Source: MWCO01 sp964488865
GTDB taxonomy: Bacteria > Myxococcota_A > Polyangia > Polyangiales > Polyangiaceae
Reading direction: 5' to 3'
Length of the DNA: 64,000 nucleotides
Assembly (NCBI GenBank): GCA_964488865.1
Contig: CAZAWR010000018.1
Coordinates: 1-64,000 of the forward strand
Each line of letters begins with the position of its first letter. Position 1 is the stretch's first letter. Shown piece after piece: positions 34,664-42,785 of the stretch. The position numbers were made by a program, and so were the translations under genes. The notes beneath the pieces were generated by a model that was not told the DNA's origin, made no database searches, and saw only the letters and a program-made list of their open reading frames with translations.

Positions 34664-35776
34664 TCACGTGGCTGTCCCTGGTGCTCTGGACGGCGCGTCG
34701 GCCGCACGCTTCCGATCTCGACGGGGAGCCACCAGGGACTTGAAGAAGTCGAGCACCACTTTTTTGAAGGGACGCGACGGAGTCACTACGCCCAGTGTGT
34801 CGGCAACCACCGCCAGTCGCTTTCCCATCGGAGCGTCAGGACCCACCGTGGTATCGACCCGGGTCTGGTGCTCGAGAGACGCGTTGAGGGACGCGCCCGC
34901 GGCGATGGCGAAGCTCGAGACGTAGAACCAGAGCAAGAGAATGGCGACCGCACCCACCGCGCCGTAGGTCTTGCTGTAGTCAGCGAAGTTCTCGACGTAG
35001 ACCGAAAGCCCGAGGGACGCCAGAAGCCAAATCACCGTCGCCAGCACGGCACCGGGCACGACCCAACGGAGTTTCGGGGGCGAGCGGTTGGGAGCCACGC
35101 GATACAGAACGCCGAGACCCACCATCACGGCGAGACCGAGGAAGGGCCAGCGAAGGACGGAGATGAGCCGACCGAGGTGGTCGCCCAGGCCCGTGTAGGC
35201 CGAGAGGATCGGCACGACCGTGAGGCTGCCCACCGAGAGGAACACGAACAACGAGAGCCCAAGCGCCAGACGAACAGCCAACCAGCGAAGCACCAAGAAC
35301 CCGCGGGTCTCCTCCTCGTGGTAGGCGAAGTTCACCGTGTCGATGAGCGCGACGACGCCGCTGGAAGCGACGAACAAGGATGCCAGAAGGCTAGCGACAA
35401 ATCCGGCGCTCAAGCTGCGCGGAGACGCTGTGATGCTGCGGATTTCCGAGAGGACCAGGTCGCGGGCCGCACCGGGCAGAGCAACGCTCAGCTCCGACAC
35501 TTGCCGAACCAGCGTCTCTGGGTTCGCCAGCAGCGCATACAGTGAGAACGTGGCGATGAGCGCTGGAAACAGCGCCAGCGTTCCGAAGTAGGCGGCGCTG
35601 GCCGCCAGGGAGGCGATCCGCCCTCCGAGAAGCTGATCGATGACCCGAGAGAGGACCTCGAACCAGCCCGCCCAGGGGATCTCGATGGGAGACCTGGCGC
35701 TGCGACCCATTCCGGCACCGTCGCCGGAAACGGTCGTCGTGGCAGCTCCCGCCGCCTCAGAAGACGAGGGCGGCAT
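34664..35776 (-). CDS. YihY/BrkB family inner-membrane protein
   Basis: A 370-residue integral membrane protein of the YihY/virulence factor BrkB family. Six hydrophobic segments are visible from residue about 50 to 300. LAASAAYFGTLALFPALIATF, the ASSGVVALIDTVNFAYHEEETRGF core, YRVAPNR and the YSKTYGAVGAVAILLLWFYVS segment are family marks. The function is unsettled; it is no longer believed to be RNase BN. The C-terminal 70 residues are soluble and basic. The ATG at 35776 overlaps the previous gene by 20 bases; an ATG at 35710 is possible. It is the first large gene upstream of the copper ATPase but has no known copper role. Confidence 0.85.
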   Translation of the reverse strand: MPPSSSEAAGAATTTVSGDGAGMGRSARSPIEIPWAGWFEVLSRVIDQLLGGRIASLAASAAYFGTLALFPALIATFSLYALLANPETLVRQVSELSVALPGAARDLVLSEIRSITASPRSLSAGFVASLLASLFVASSGVVALIDTVNFAYHEEETRGFLVLRWLAVRLALGLSLFVFLSVGSLTVVPILSAYTGLGDHLGRLISVLRWPFLGLAVMVGLGVLYRVAPNRSPPKLRWVVPGAVLATVIWLLASLGLSVYVENFADYSKTYGAVGAVAILLLWFYVSSFAIAAGASLNASLEHQTRVDTTVGPDAPMGKRLAVVADTLGVVTPSRPFKKVVLDFFKSLVAPRRDRKRAADAPSRAPGTAT

Positions 35777-36296
35777 GCGCACCTGCAACGTAGTAGTCGA
35801 AGGCGTCGAGGTCGTCGTTCCCCAGCAAGGTGACGTACCCGGCGTGGATGCCCAGATCCACCAGCGGGAGCAACGTCAAGTCGAGGAACAACCCTGCGTC
35901 GAAGGTCGCGGCCGTCCGCGAGTCCCCAGGGTCCAGGGAGAGACTACCGATGCCCAAATGGCCGTAGACCCCTGGCTCCAGAATCTTACCCACGGAAATG
36001 CGTCCACCGAGGAAGCCTCGGTAGGCCGTCACCTCGGGAACTCCACCAAATTGATGATAGCTGCCGCCGATCTCGCCGGTGAGCGACAGCAACACCAGAT
36101 CCGTCTGACTACCGAGACGAATCGCGCCTCCGGCCCCGTTCGTGACGTGCCCTTGGTCGATGGGGGCGGCGTACTCGAGGTCGAGGGCGAGCTGAGTGTG
36201 TCCGCCCTCTCGCCGGTCCTGTGCCTGAACCGGACTGGAAAGGGCGAGGAGGGAAGCCGCGAGAAGGCCTGGGAGGAGTAGGTTTTTGATGGACAC
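35757..36296 (-). CDS. Small predicted outer-membrane/secreted protein
   Basis: A 179-residue protein with a clear signal peptide from the GTG at 36296 (LLLPGLLAASLLALSSPVQAQ, cleavage expected after Ala). The mature part has alternating hydrophobic strands with Gly and Tyr (AIRLGSQTDLVLLSLTGEI, VTAYRGFLGGRISVG, GVYGHLGIGSLSL) and ends in ALVF, as in small outer-membrane beta-barrels. I do not recognise the family. A TTG 30 bases earlier is less likely because it precedes a non-signal stretch. Its end overlaps the YihY gene, so the pair is translationally linked. Confidence 0.7.
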   Translation of the reverse strand: MSIKNLLLPGLLAASLLALSSPVQAQDRREGGHTQLALDLEYAAPIDQGHVTNGAGGAIRLGSQTDLVLLSLTGEIGGSYHQFGGVPEVTAYRGFLGGRISVGKILEPGVYGHLGIGSLSLDPGDSRTAATFDAGLFLDLTLLPLVDLGIHAGYVTLLGNDDLDAFDYYVAGAHAALVF

Positions 36297-36347
36297 GCAG
36301 GAGTGTTCAGCAACTATCGTGCCCAACGCCCGGTCGGTCGAACACGC

Positions 36348-36389
36348 CCACCTGCCCTATGCCACCTGCCCTATGCCACCTGCTCTACG
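36348..36389. repeat. Three 14-bp tandem units (CCACCTGCCCTATG)
   Basis: Units start at 36348, 36362 and 36376; the third has two changes. They lie in the 209-base leader upstream of the small outer-membrane protein gene. I see no gene in this leader. Confidence 0.7.
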
Positions 36390-36505
36390 GTACTTGCGCC
36401 ATCCGTGCGCATCCCTTTGCCACCTGCGGATTCAAACCGATGGAACGGGCCAATCAGAATGGCGCGGCGACCCCCGGGGACGTGTGCCCTCGAAGAGGAC
36501 CGCGG

Positions 36506-36841
36506 TCACGCGTCGTCGAGCTCCTCTTCTTCTCCTCCGGGCAAGAGGCGCACGCGATAGAGCGTGTCCGGACCGTCGCCGCCGTCGTAGACGGCCTCGA
36601 TCGATCCGTCGACCGCCTGCTGGCTCAGCGTCTCGAGCGCGGCACAGGTAGACTCCCACCACGTGGCCGGTGCCGAAACGTCGACGTCGAGCCGGACGGT
36701 GCGATCGTTCACGTGAAGGTCCTCGCGTTGCACGACGCATTCGTCGATGCATTCGCTGCGGCTGAAGGAGTCGACGGCGGCGATGGCGTCCTGATGGGTT
36801 GGGAAGTCGAAGCTGCCCTTGAAGGACATGTCGTAGCTCAT
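36506..36841 (-). CDS. Small acidic protein of unknown function
   Basis: A 111-residue soluble protein, acidic overall, with two Cys in SECIDECVV and an acidic tail (GGEEEELDDA). Alternating strand and helix patterning (DRTVRLDVDVSAP, then WWESTCAALETLSQQAV and TLYRVRLLPGG) suggests a compact alpha/beta fold. No family is recognised. No signal or membrane segment is visible. It follows the kinase/regulator pair in the same direction after a hairpin, so it may have its own promoter. Confidence 0.7.
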   Translation of the reverse strand: MSYDMSFKGSFDFPTHQDAIAAVDSFSRSECIDECVVQREDLHVNDRTVRLDVDVSAPATWWESTCAALETLSQQAVDGSIEAVYDGGDGPDTLYRVRLLPGGEEEELDDA

Positions 36842-36882
36842 GGGGTCTTAGCTTGTGCCAGAGGAGGGGAGAAGCCAAGCGC

Positions 36883-36908
36883 CAAGCACGTCCTTCGAAC
36901 CGTGCTTG
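36883..36908 (-). terminator. Hairpin after the response-regulator gene
   Basis: CAAGCACG (36883-36890) and CGTGCTTG (36901-36908) form a perfect eight-base-pair stem with a 10-base loop, just downstream (leftward) of the response-regulator stop. On the minus strand the stem is led in by TCCCAAATCAAGCAC, the same lead sequence as the hairpin at 1463-1504. The U-tract is poor. Confidence 0.5.
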
Positions 36909-36916
36909 ATTTGGGA

Positions 36917-37828
36917 CTACAGCGCATAGAGCCGCCTGCGCCTCTTTGGGGAGTCGCTCACGGATTCGCGTGGCTCGATGCCGATTCGCACCCTGAGCTT
37001 GTAGCGACTGTGGGCGTTGAACCGATCCAACGCCTCGGTCAGGTCAAAGGCTTTGTGCACCGCCAGCATCGATCGATCCGCAACGGCGGTAGGCAGCACG
37101 GCCGCGGCAAGGTAGGCATCCCCGGTCGTCTTTCTCCTGTCGAGGGCGGGCCTGTGCTCCAGGTCGTCGTAACGGGCGGAGATGTCATTGAGCACGCCAA
37201 TCAGAGTGTTGGCGCTCGTTCCTTCGGAGAACTTCGTGAACTCCACGATGTCCGCGAACAGCATGGTCACTTCCGCATAGCTCGCGGCGACGAGGGGCGA
37301 GGAGCCGTCCGGGGCGACTTCGACGTGCTCGTTCAGTCGATCCGCGATGGAAGGTGGCAGCACGCTGTGGAGCAATCGCTCCGAGATGTTCTTTTCTTCG
37401 AGGACGCGCTCGTAGAGCTTTTTCGTCTCCAGGTGCAGAAGGCGGACCTCGAGCATGTTGCGGACCCGGATCAACACCTCCGCGACGTCGAACGGCTTGC
37501 TGACGAAGTCCTTCGCTCCGGTGGTCAGCGCGCGCAGCTTGTGATTGGGTTGGGCGGTGATCACAAGGACCGGAAGGTAGCTGTCCGTCTCGATCTCCTT
37601 GAGGTTCTCCATCACCTGGAACCCGTCCATGCCGGGCATCTGGAGATCGAGCACGATCAGGTCGTAGCGGTTCAGGAGATGGAGCTCGCACACCTTCTCC
37701 GAGCTGGTGGTGGAGCTGACGGAGACGTATCCGGCGCGGCGAAGCATTTGGTCGAGCAGGACGATGTTGGCCTCCTGATCGTCCACGATGAGGATCTTGC
37801 CTCGAAGGATGTCGGAGGGATCAATCAT
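36917..37828 (-). CDS. Response regulator with a truncated class III nucleotide-cyclase domain
   Basis: A 303-residue protein. Residues 1-130 are a receiver domain (ILIVDDQ, then LIVLDLQMPGMDGF with the phospho-acceptor Asp near 61, and the conserved Lys in FVSKPF). A helical linker, LLHSVLPPSIADRLNEH, leads into a class III cyclase domain with LFADIVEFTKFSEG (first metal Asp) and RRKTTGDAYLA (purine Lys and following Asp). After RVRIGI the domain degenerates (EPRESVSDSP, then KRRRRLYAL) and stops, so the second metal site region and the Asn-x-x-x-Arg catalytic helix are missing. It is probably an inactive or regulatory remnant. The ATG at 37828 overlaps the end of the kinase gene by eight bases. 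Confidence 0.85.
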   Translation of the reverse strand: MIDPSDILRGKILIVDDQEANIVLLDQMLRRAGYVSVSSTTSSEKVCELHLLNRYDLIVLDLQMPGMDGFQVMENLKEIETDSYLPVLVITAQPNHKLRALTTGAKDFVSKPFDVAEVLIRVRNMLEVRLLHLETKKLYERVLEEKNISERLLHSVLPPSIADRLNEHVEVAPDGSSPLVAASYAEVTMLFADIVEFTKFSEGTSANTLIGVLNDISARYDDLEHRPALDRRKTTGDAYLAAAVLPTAVADRSMLAVHKAFDLTEALDRFNAHSRYKLRVRIGIEPRESVSDSPKRRRRLYAL

Positions 37829-40800
37829 GGGCGCCACCTACTTCCTTGGCCGCGGTCGGACGGGTGGCAGCGAACTCCAACGCGACATCCATGGCCGCCA
37901 TGAAATCTCTGACGTTGATCGGCTTGGTGAGGTAGGCGAAGAAACCGGCGTCCAGGCCCTTCTTGATGTCGCCTTGCATCGCGTTGGCGCTGATGGCCAC
38001 CACCGGGATGTGTGCCGTCAACGCGTCTTCCTGCAGGAGCTTCAGCGCTTCGAAGCCGTTCATGCCCGGAAGATTGATGTCCATCAAGATCACCTCGGGT
38101 AGGTTGTCCCGGGCGAGCTCGATGCCGACAGCCCCATCGCCGGCGCTCATCAGGCGCATGTCGGCGCGACGCGCGATCAGCTGCTCGACCAGCTTCAGGT
38201 TGGCCGAGTTGTCTTCCACGTAGAGAAGTGTTCGCGGTGGCTTGCCGCGTGCCAGGCGCACTTGCGCCGTGGTCGAGGCGCCGACGTCTTCGGTCGTGAT
38301 TCGTAGAGCGACCGTGGAGTCCAGCTCGAACCAGAACACGCTTCCTTCGCCTTCGGAGCTTTCGACGCCGATGACGCCGCCCATTTGCTCGACCAGGAGC
38401 TTGCTCATCACCAGGCCGATGCCGGTGCCCTCTTCGGCGCCGGTCTCGCGTCCGAGGCGGTTGAACGGCTGGAAGAGCTGCCGGAGCTTGGCGCGAGACA
38501 GGCCGGGGCCGGTGTCCCTGACGTTGATGCGCGTACGCCTCGCGGTGCTCCCTGCGAGGTCGACCACGACGGAGCCGCCGGGCCGGTTGTACTTGACCGC
38601 GTTGGAGAGGAGGTTGATGAGGATCTGCTTCAGTCGGATCCGATCCGCGAGGAGGTAGACGGGCAGGTCGAACACGGGGAAGGTCATCTGGAGGCCGCGC
38701 TTCTGTCCCTGCTGCTCGATGATGGCCTGGCATTCGAGCATGCTGTCCCCGAGCAACACTGGCTCCACGGACATCGACAGCTTTCCGGACTCGATCACGG
38801 CGAGGTCGAGGACCTCGTTGATCAGCTCCAGAAGGTACCAGCCCGCGTGGAGGATCTGGTCAATGCTCGCCTTTTGCGACGGAGTCGCCGGCGGGGAGTC
38901 GGAGTCCAACAGCTGGGCGAAGCCGAGGATCGCGTTGAGCGGAGAGCGCAGCTCATGGCTCATGCTGGAGAGGAACTCGGACTTGGCGTGGTTGGCCTTG
39001 TCCGCCGCGATCCTGGCGGTCTCGAGCTCGGCGTTCTTGCTTCGCAGCACCTCATCGAGCCGATTGCGCTCCGTGACGTCGCGCGCCACGACCACCACGC
39101 CCTGCAGCGTCCTGTCGCGGTCGTAGAAGGTGGTCGCGTTGAAGGATACCGCTGTTTCGCGGCCATCCCTGGCGCGCGCGGTGAGCTCGTAGTCGCGGAC
39201 CTTCTTTTCGCTGAGCACCCGCTTGATGCTCGCCGCAGCTCGCTCCGGGTCGGTGAAGTGGTTCTTGAACGGAGCGCCGATCAGCTCGTCGCGTGTGCGG
39301 CCGGTGAGCGACTCCATCTGCTTGTTGACGTCGGTGATGATGCCCGACGGATTGATGGCCATCAGCGCGTCGATGTTGGATTCAATGAGCGAGCGCGTGT
39401 AGAACTGCTGGTCGCGGAGACGCTGGTCGAGCAGCTTCTGCTCGGCGTCGACCAGCTTGCGGGCGGTGTTGTCCGTGCCGATGAACAGGTAACCGATGAT
39501 GGCGTCCCGTGTGTCGCGAAGGGCGGTGACCGTGACGACCGCGGGAAAGCGGCTGCCATCTCGTCGGACCTTGGTCAGCTCGTACGTGTCCTCGATGCCG
39601 CATGAGGCCTTGAATGCCAGTGCGTGGAAGCCCGGCGAGACGAGCGTGGAGAATTCGAGACTCAGCGCTTTGGCAAGCGCGACCAGCTCCTGCGGATCCG
39701 AGAAGTCCGCGGGCGTGGTCTTGTTGATCACGTCGATGGCCTCATAGCCCAGCATTCGCTCCGCGCCGACGTTGAAGATCTGAATCACGCCGCTGGTATC
39801 CGTGGCGACGATCGAGAAGTTCGCGCTGGCGAAGATCGCGCTCTGGAGAGCTCCCACCTTGAGGAGCGCCGCCTCCGCCTCCTTGCGCGCGCTGATGTCC
39901 CGCAGGATGCCAGTGAAGTGACGCTCTCCCCCGAGCGACATCTCGCTTACGGACATCTCGATGGGGAACGTGGTGCCATCCTTGCGCCGTGCGGTGACCT
40001 CGCGGCCCATGCCGATGGCGCGCTCCTCGACGCTCGCCGCGTAGTACGCGAAGGTCCCTTTCTGCTCGTCTCCGTCGAGCTCGGGGACGAGCTTGCTGAA
40101 GCGTTGGCCGACAACGTCCGCGGCGCGGTAACCGAACAGCCGCTCCGCGGCCGGGTTGATTGTCTCCACGACGCCATCCGACGCACGCAAGGTGATGATG
40201 CCGTCCACCACGGCGTTGAGGATGGTCTGGATCTGCGCGGCGCTGTCGTTCAGGGCTTGTTGCACCGCGTAGGCCTCGGTGACATCGCGGAACACGAGGA
40301 CGGCGCCGACCACGTGACCGTCGCGGTCGCGAATCGGTGCGCAGCTGTCGGCGATGGATCGCTCGGTCCCGTCCCGCGCCAGCAGAAGGATGTGGTTTGT
40401 CAGCCCCTGCACCGTGCCTCGTGCCAAGGTCTCGAAAACCGGGGACGCAACCGGGTGGCGGGTTTCCTGGTTGATGATGAGGAACACGTCGGACACCGGG
40501 TGGCCCTTGGCTTGCTCCTGCGTCCACCCGGTGAGCCGCTCGGCGAGAGGGTTGAGCAACGTCACACGCGCCTCGCCATCGGTGGCGATCACGGCGTCGC
40601 CGATGGATTGGAGCGTGACCGCTAGCTTCTCCTCGCTCGCCTGAACGGTGGCATTGGCTTGCTGCAGCTCCCGATGGGTCTCCTCTCTGATCTCGAGCCA
40701 ACGCCGCTGCTCCGCTTCGACCTGCTGCCGTGCCGTGTTGTCCGTGGTGATCAACAGATAGCCAATGATCCCGCCCTGAGGAGCGCGCAGGGCCGAGACC

Positions 40801-41222
40801 GACACGACCGCGGGAAAGCGACTACCGTCTTGTCGTATGCAAGTCTGCTCGTAGACGTCCTCGACGCCGCGCGAGGCTTTGCACGAGAGCGCCTCGAAAC
40901 CCGGGGCGATCGTGGTCCCAAGCTCCAAGGTCAACGCCTGGGCGCGCGCGATGACCTCCTGGGGATCGAAGAGGTCCGCCGGCGTGAGCTTACCGATGAC
41001 GTCGGCGGCCGCGTAGCCGAGCATCCTTTCGGCGCCTGTGTTGAAGATCTGGATGACCCCTTGGTCGTCGGTGGCGATGGTCGAGAAGTTGGCGCTGCTG
41101 TGGATTGCGCTCTGCAAGGCTCCGGCGATGAGTACGGCCGCTTGAACCCGGGCCTCCGTGATGCAGTCCGCAGCTCCAAGCGCTGGGCCATGTGTGTTGG
41201 GAGCGGTGACTACTTTGGGCAT
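37821..41222 (-). CDS. Hybrid sensor histidine kinase with five PAS domains and a receiver
   Basis: An 1133-residue cytoplasmic signalling protein with no membrane segment. Five PAS domains lie at about 35-165, 190-315, 325-445, 450-580 and 600-725. The first and fourth are near-duplicates (both have SAI-x-SSANFS-like starts and GVIQIFN-x-GAERMLGY). HisKA follows with SHELRSPLNAILGF (His756), HATPase_c with NLLSNAVKYN, DTGPGLSRAK and GTGIGLVMSK, then a receiver with LMDINLPGMNGF (Asp1048) and the FAYLTKP Lys. The ATG at 41222 has GAGG six bases upstream. It is coupled to the response regulator downstream, its likely phosphotransfer partner. The signal sensed is unknown; PAS domains often bind haem, flavin or small ligands. 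Confidence 0.93.
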   Translation of the reverse strand: MPKVVTAPNTHGPALGAADCITEARVQAAVLIAGALQSAIHSSANFSTIATDDQGVIQIFNTGAERMLGYAAADVIGKLTPADLFDPQEVIARAQALTLELGTTIAPGFEALSCKASRGVEDVYEQTCIRQDGSRFPAVVSVSALRAPQGGIIGYLLITTDNTARQQVEAEQRRWLEIREETHRELQQANATVQASEEKLAVTLQSIGDAVIATDGEARVTLLNPLAERLTGWTQEQAKGHPVSDVFLIINQETRHPVASPVFETLARGTVQGLTNHILLLARDGTERSIADSCAPIRDRDGHVVGAVLVFRDVTEAYAVQQALNDSAAQIQTILNAVVDGIITLRASDGVVETINPAAERLFGYRAADVVGQRFSKLVPELDGDEQKGTFAYYAASVEERAIGMGREVTARRKDGTTFPIEMSVSEMSLGGERHFTGILRDISARKEAEAALLKVGALQSAIFASANFSIVATDTSGVIQIFNVGAERMLGYEAIDVINKTTPADFSDPQELVALAKALSLEFSTLVSPGFHALAFKASCGIEDTYELTKVRRDGSRFPAVVTVTALRDTRDAIIGYLFIGTDNTARKLVDAEQKLLDQRLRDQQFYTRSLIESNIDALMAINPSGIITDVNKQMESLTGRTRDELIGAPFKNHFTDPERAAASIKRVLSEKKVRDYELTARARDGRETAVSFNATTFYDRDRTLQGVVVVARDVTERNRLDEVLRSKNAELETARIAADKANHAKSEFLSSMSHELRSPLNAILGFAQLLDSDSPPATPSQKASIDQILHAGWYLLELINEVLDLAVIESGKLSMSVEPVLLGDSMLECQAIIEQQGQKRGLQMTFPVFDLPVYLLADRIRLKQILINLLSNAVKYNRPGGSVVVDLAGSTARRTRINVRDTGPGLSRAKLRQLFQPFNRLGRETGAEEGTGIGLVMSKLLVEQMGGVIGVESSEGEGSVFWFELDSTVALRITTEDVGASTTAQVRLARGKPPRTLLYVEDNSANLKLVEQLIARRADMRLMSAGDGAVGIELARDNLPEVILMDINLPGMNGFEALKLLQEDALTAHIPVVAISANAMQGDIKKGLDAGFFAYLTKPINVRDFMAAMDVALEFAATRPTAAKEVGGAHD

Positions 41223-41547
41223 CGGCGACCTCGGCCACAGGCGCGACGTCGTCTGGCCGGGCGAGCCGACAACGACGCGCGAGGGGAAATCCAATCAAGG
41301 TGAAGGACCGTACCGGTCAATTCGAAGGAGTATCAGGCGACGCGCGGAGGGTCTCGTTGTCAATTGATTCAACTAGTTGGCTACGTGGCTGGGTGTGTTA
41401 TCGCCCTCTGACGCGTCTGACCGGGGACACGTCCATGCAAGGCGAGGTCCATCCGTGTCGAAGCGACACCGGGTTGTACCCCAGGGACGCCCCGTCCGGC
41501 CCGCTGTATGGCACCTCGACGTTCTCCCAGTTCGATCGGTGGGAAGA

Positions 41548-41647
41548 NNNNNNNNNNNNNNNNNNNNNNNNNNNNNNNNNNNNNNNNNNNNNNNNNNNNN
41601 NNNNNNNNNNNNNNNNNNNNNNNNNNNNNNNNNNNNNNNNNNNNNNN
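41548..41647. other. Assembly gap (100 N)
   Basis: Exactly 100 undetermined bases, the usual placeholder for a gap of unknown size. A simple tandem repeat abuts its right edge and probably caused the break. Confidence 0.99.
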
Positions 41648-41710
41648 CAAGAGCACAAGAGCACAAGAGCACAAGAGCACAAGAGCACAAGAGCACAAGA
41701 GCACAAGAGC
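41648..41710. repeat. Simple tandem repeat (CAAGAGCA)n
   Basis: About eight copies of the octamer CAAGAGCA run directly from the gap edge. Because eight is not a multiple of three, frames through it spell a 24-base cycle, and apparent open frames there are artefacts. Copy number is unknown because the array enters the gap. Confidence 0.95.
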
Positions 41711-41729
41711 GCCGAGCAGCACGCGCTCG

Positions 41730-42602
41730 CTATGGTGGAGACTCTGGCCGACGGGCGCCGCAACCACTGACACTGGTTCGCACGGTCAGGACGCTTCGTC
41801 GATGAGGTAGGGACAAGTACAGCGCGCGAACGAGAGAATCCGTCTGCCGGCGTGGCGCGAGTACGAACGGCGGATAGATGTCTTCGGACCGTCCACCGAC
41901 GGGTTGTCCCATGACCTGATAGATCCCGTTGCCCTCCAAGTCCTGCGCGTGCGGTTGGCAGTACACCCATGGCCGGCTCTTGATCTCCGCGAGAACCTCG
42001 TCGAGCGTCCGGTCGACCAGGCCCGCGGTGTCTTGCAGAAGCAAGAGGAAGTCGCGATCCCAAACGTCCGTGGCACACGCCGCTCCGCCGCCCCTGGCCG
42101 TGCACGCATCCCGCAGGTACTGCGGGAAAGGACCCAACGCGTCCTGTCCGTCGACGCAATGGCCCGCGAGATGGTCGTAGGCGGATCCCGACGCACACGC
42201 CGGCTTGTCGGTCGGCAGTGGCGAGCAGCTTGCCGGCAGCGCCGCGACGGCGACGTCGATGGGGTCGCCCGCGTCGGGCCCGCCGTCCGATGCGTCGAGC
42301 GCTGCATCGCCGGATGCGTCCGGCGAACCATCGTTCGAATCATCCAGCGGAGAGTCCGCCACGGCCGCGTCCCCTGCCTCACTCGTTGCGACGTCCGGTG
42401 CGTCGGGGGATGCCTCCGGCACGGCCGCGTCATGTGCCGCATCTGGGACGCTAGCGGGTAATTCGGAGCTGCCGGTGTCGTCCGCGCCGCAGCTCGGCAA
42501 GGAGAGCAAGGTGACGAGGGCAACCGCCGAAGTGGAGCGCCTGGTGGACAGGAAGGAAGAACGCGTTGAGCCCGGCATCACCATGGTCTCTGGGGTTCCC
42601 AT
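41730..42602 (-). CDS. Predicted lipoprotein with Ala/Asp-rich linker
   Basis: A 290-residue lipoprotein: signal ending LLSLPSCGADD (lipobox LPSC), then about 80 residues dominated by Ala, Asp, Pro and Ser (DAAHDAAVPEASPDAPD type), then a 170-residue domain with several Cys (CSPLPTDKPAC, HCVDGQD, DACTARGGGAAC, WVYCQPHAQD). I do not recognise the domain. Three in-frame ATGs (42602, 42584, 42578) could start it; the first is given. The C-terminal 25 residues are Arg/Ser-rich and the stop lies 20 bases from the simple repeat. It is divergent from the Ser/Thr kinase gene. Confidence 0.75.
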   Translation of the reverse strand: MGTPETMVMPGSTRSSFLSTRRSTSAVALVTLLSLPSCGADDTGSSELPASVPDAAHDAAVPEASPDAPDVATSEAGDAAVADSPLDDSNDGSPDASGDAALDASDGGPDAGDPIDVAVAALPASCSPLPTDKPACASGSAYDHLAGHCVDGQDALGPFPQYLRDACTARGGGAACATDVWDRDFLLLLQDTAGLVDRTLDEVLAEIKSRPWVYCQPHAQDLEGNGIYQVMGQPVGGRSEDIYPPFVLAPRRQTDSLVRALYLSLPHRRSVLTVRTSVSGCGARRPESPP

Positions 42603-42785
42603 TTCCCCTACTCTACCGGGATTGGCGGACCTCGAACAGCCATGCGAACAGCCGTCGTTCGCGGCCGGACGCTCGACCGACGTTGAGCCGCGCGGCCCCT
42701 TTCGGTATGCTGACGAACGGGCGGTCGAGGTGGACCGTACGGTAACTCTGGACACCATCGTGTCGACGGGAGGTTGAGCAGCTTG

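Larger units (their letters stand above)
41223..41729. other. Intergenic region interrupted by an assembly gap
   Basis: This 507-base region separates two leftward genes. The right part is the gap and simple repeat listed separately. The left part is relatively AT-rich around 41358-41380, with CAATTG, a CAACTAGTTG palindrome and, on the minus strand, TTGACA, so it may contain the promoter of the histidine-kinase gene. I see no gene, but the true length is unknown because of the gap. Confidence 0.5.

Noticed and set aside
41300..41810. Open frames through the N run and octamer repeat
   Set aside because: They depend on undetermined bases and on a repeat that is open in several frames.
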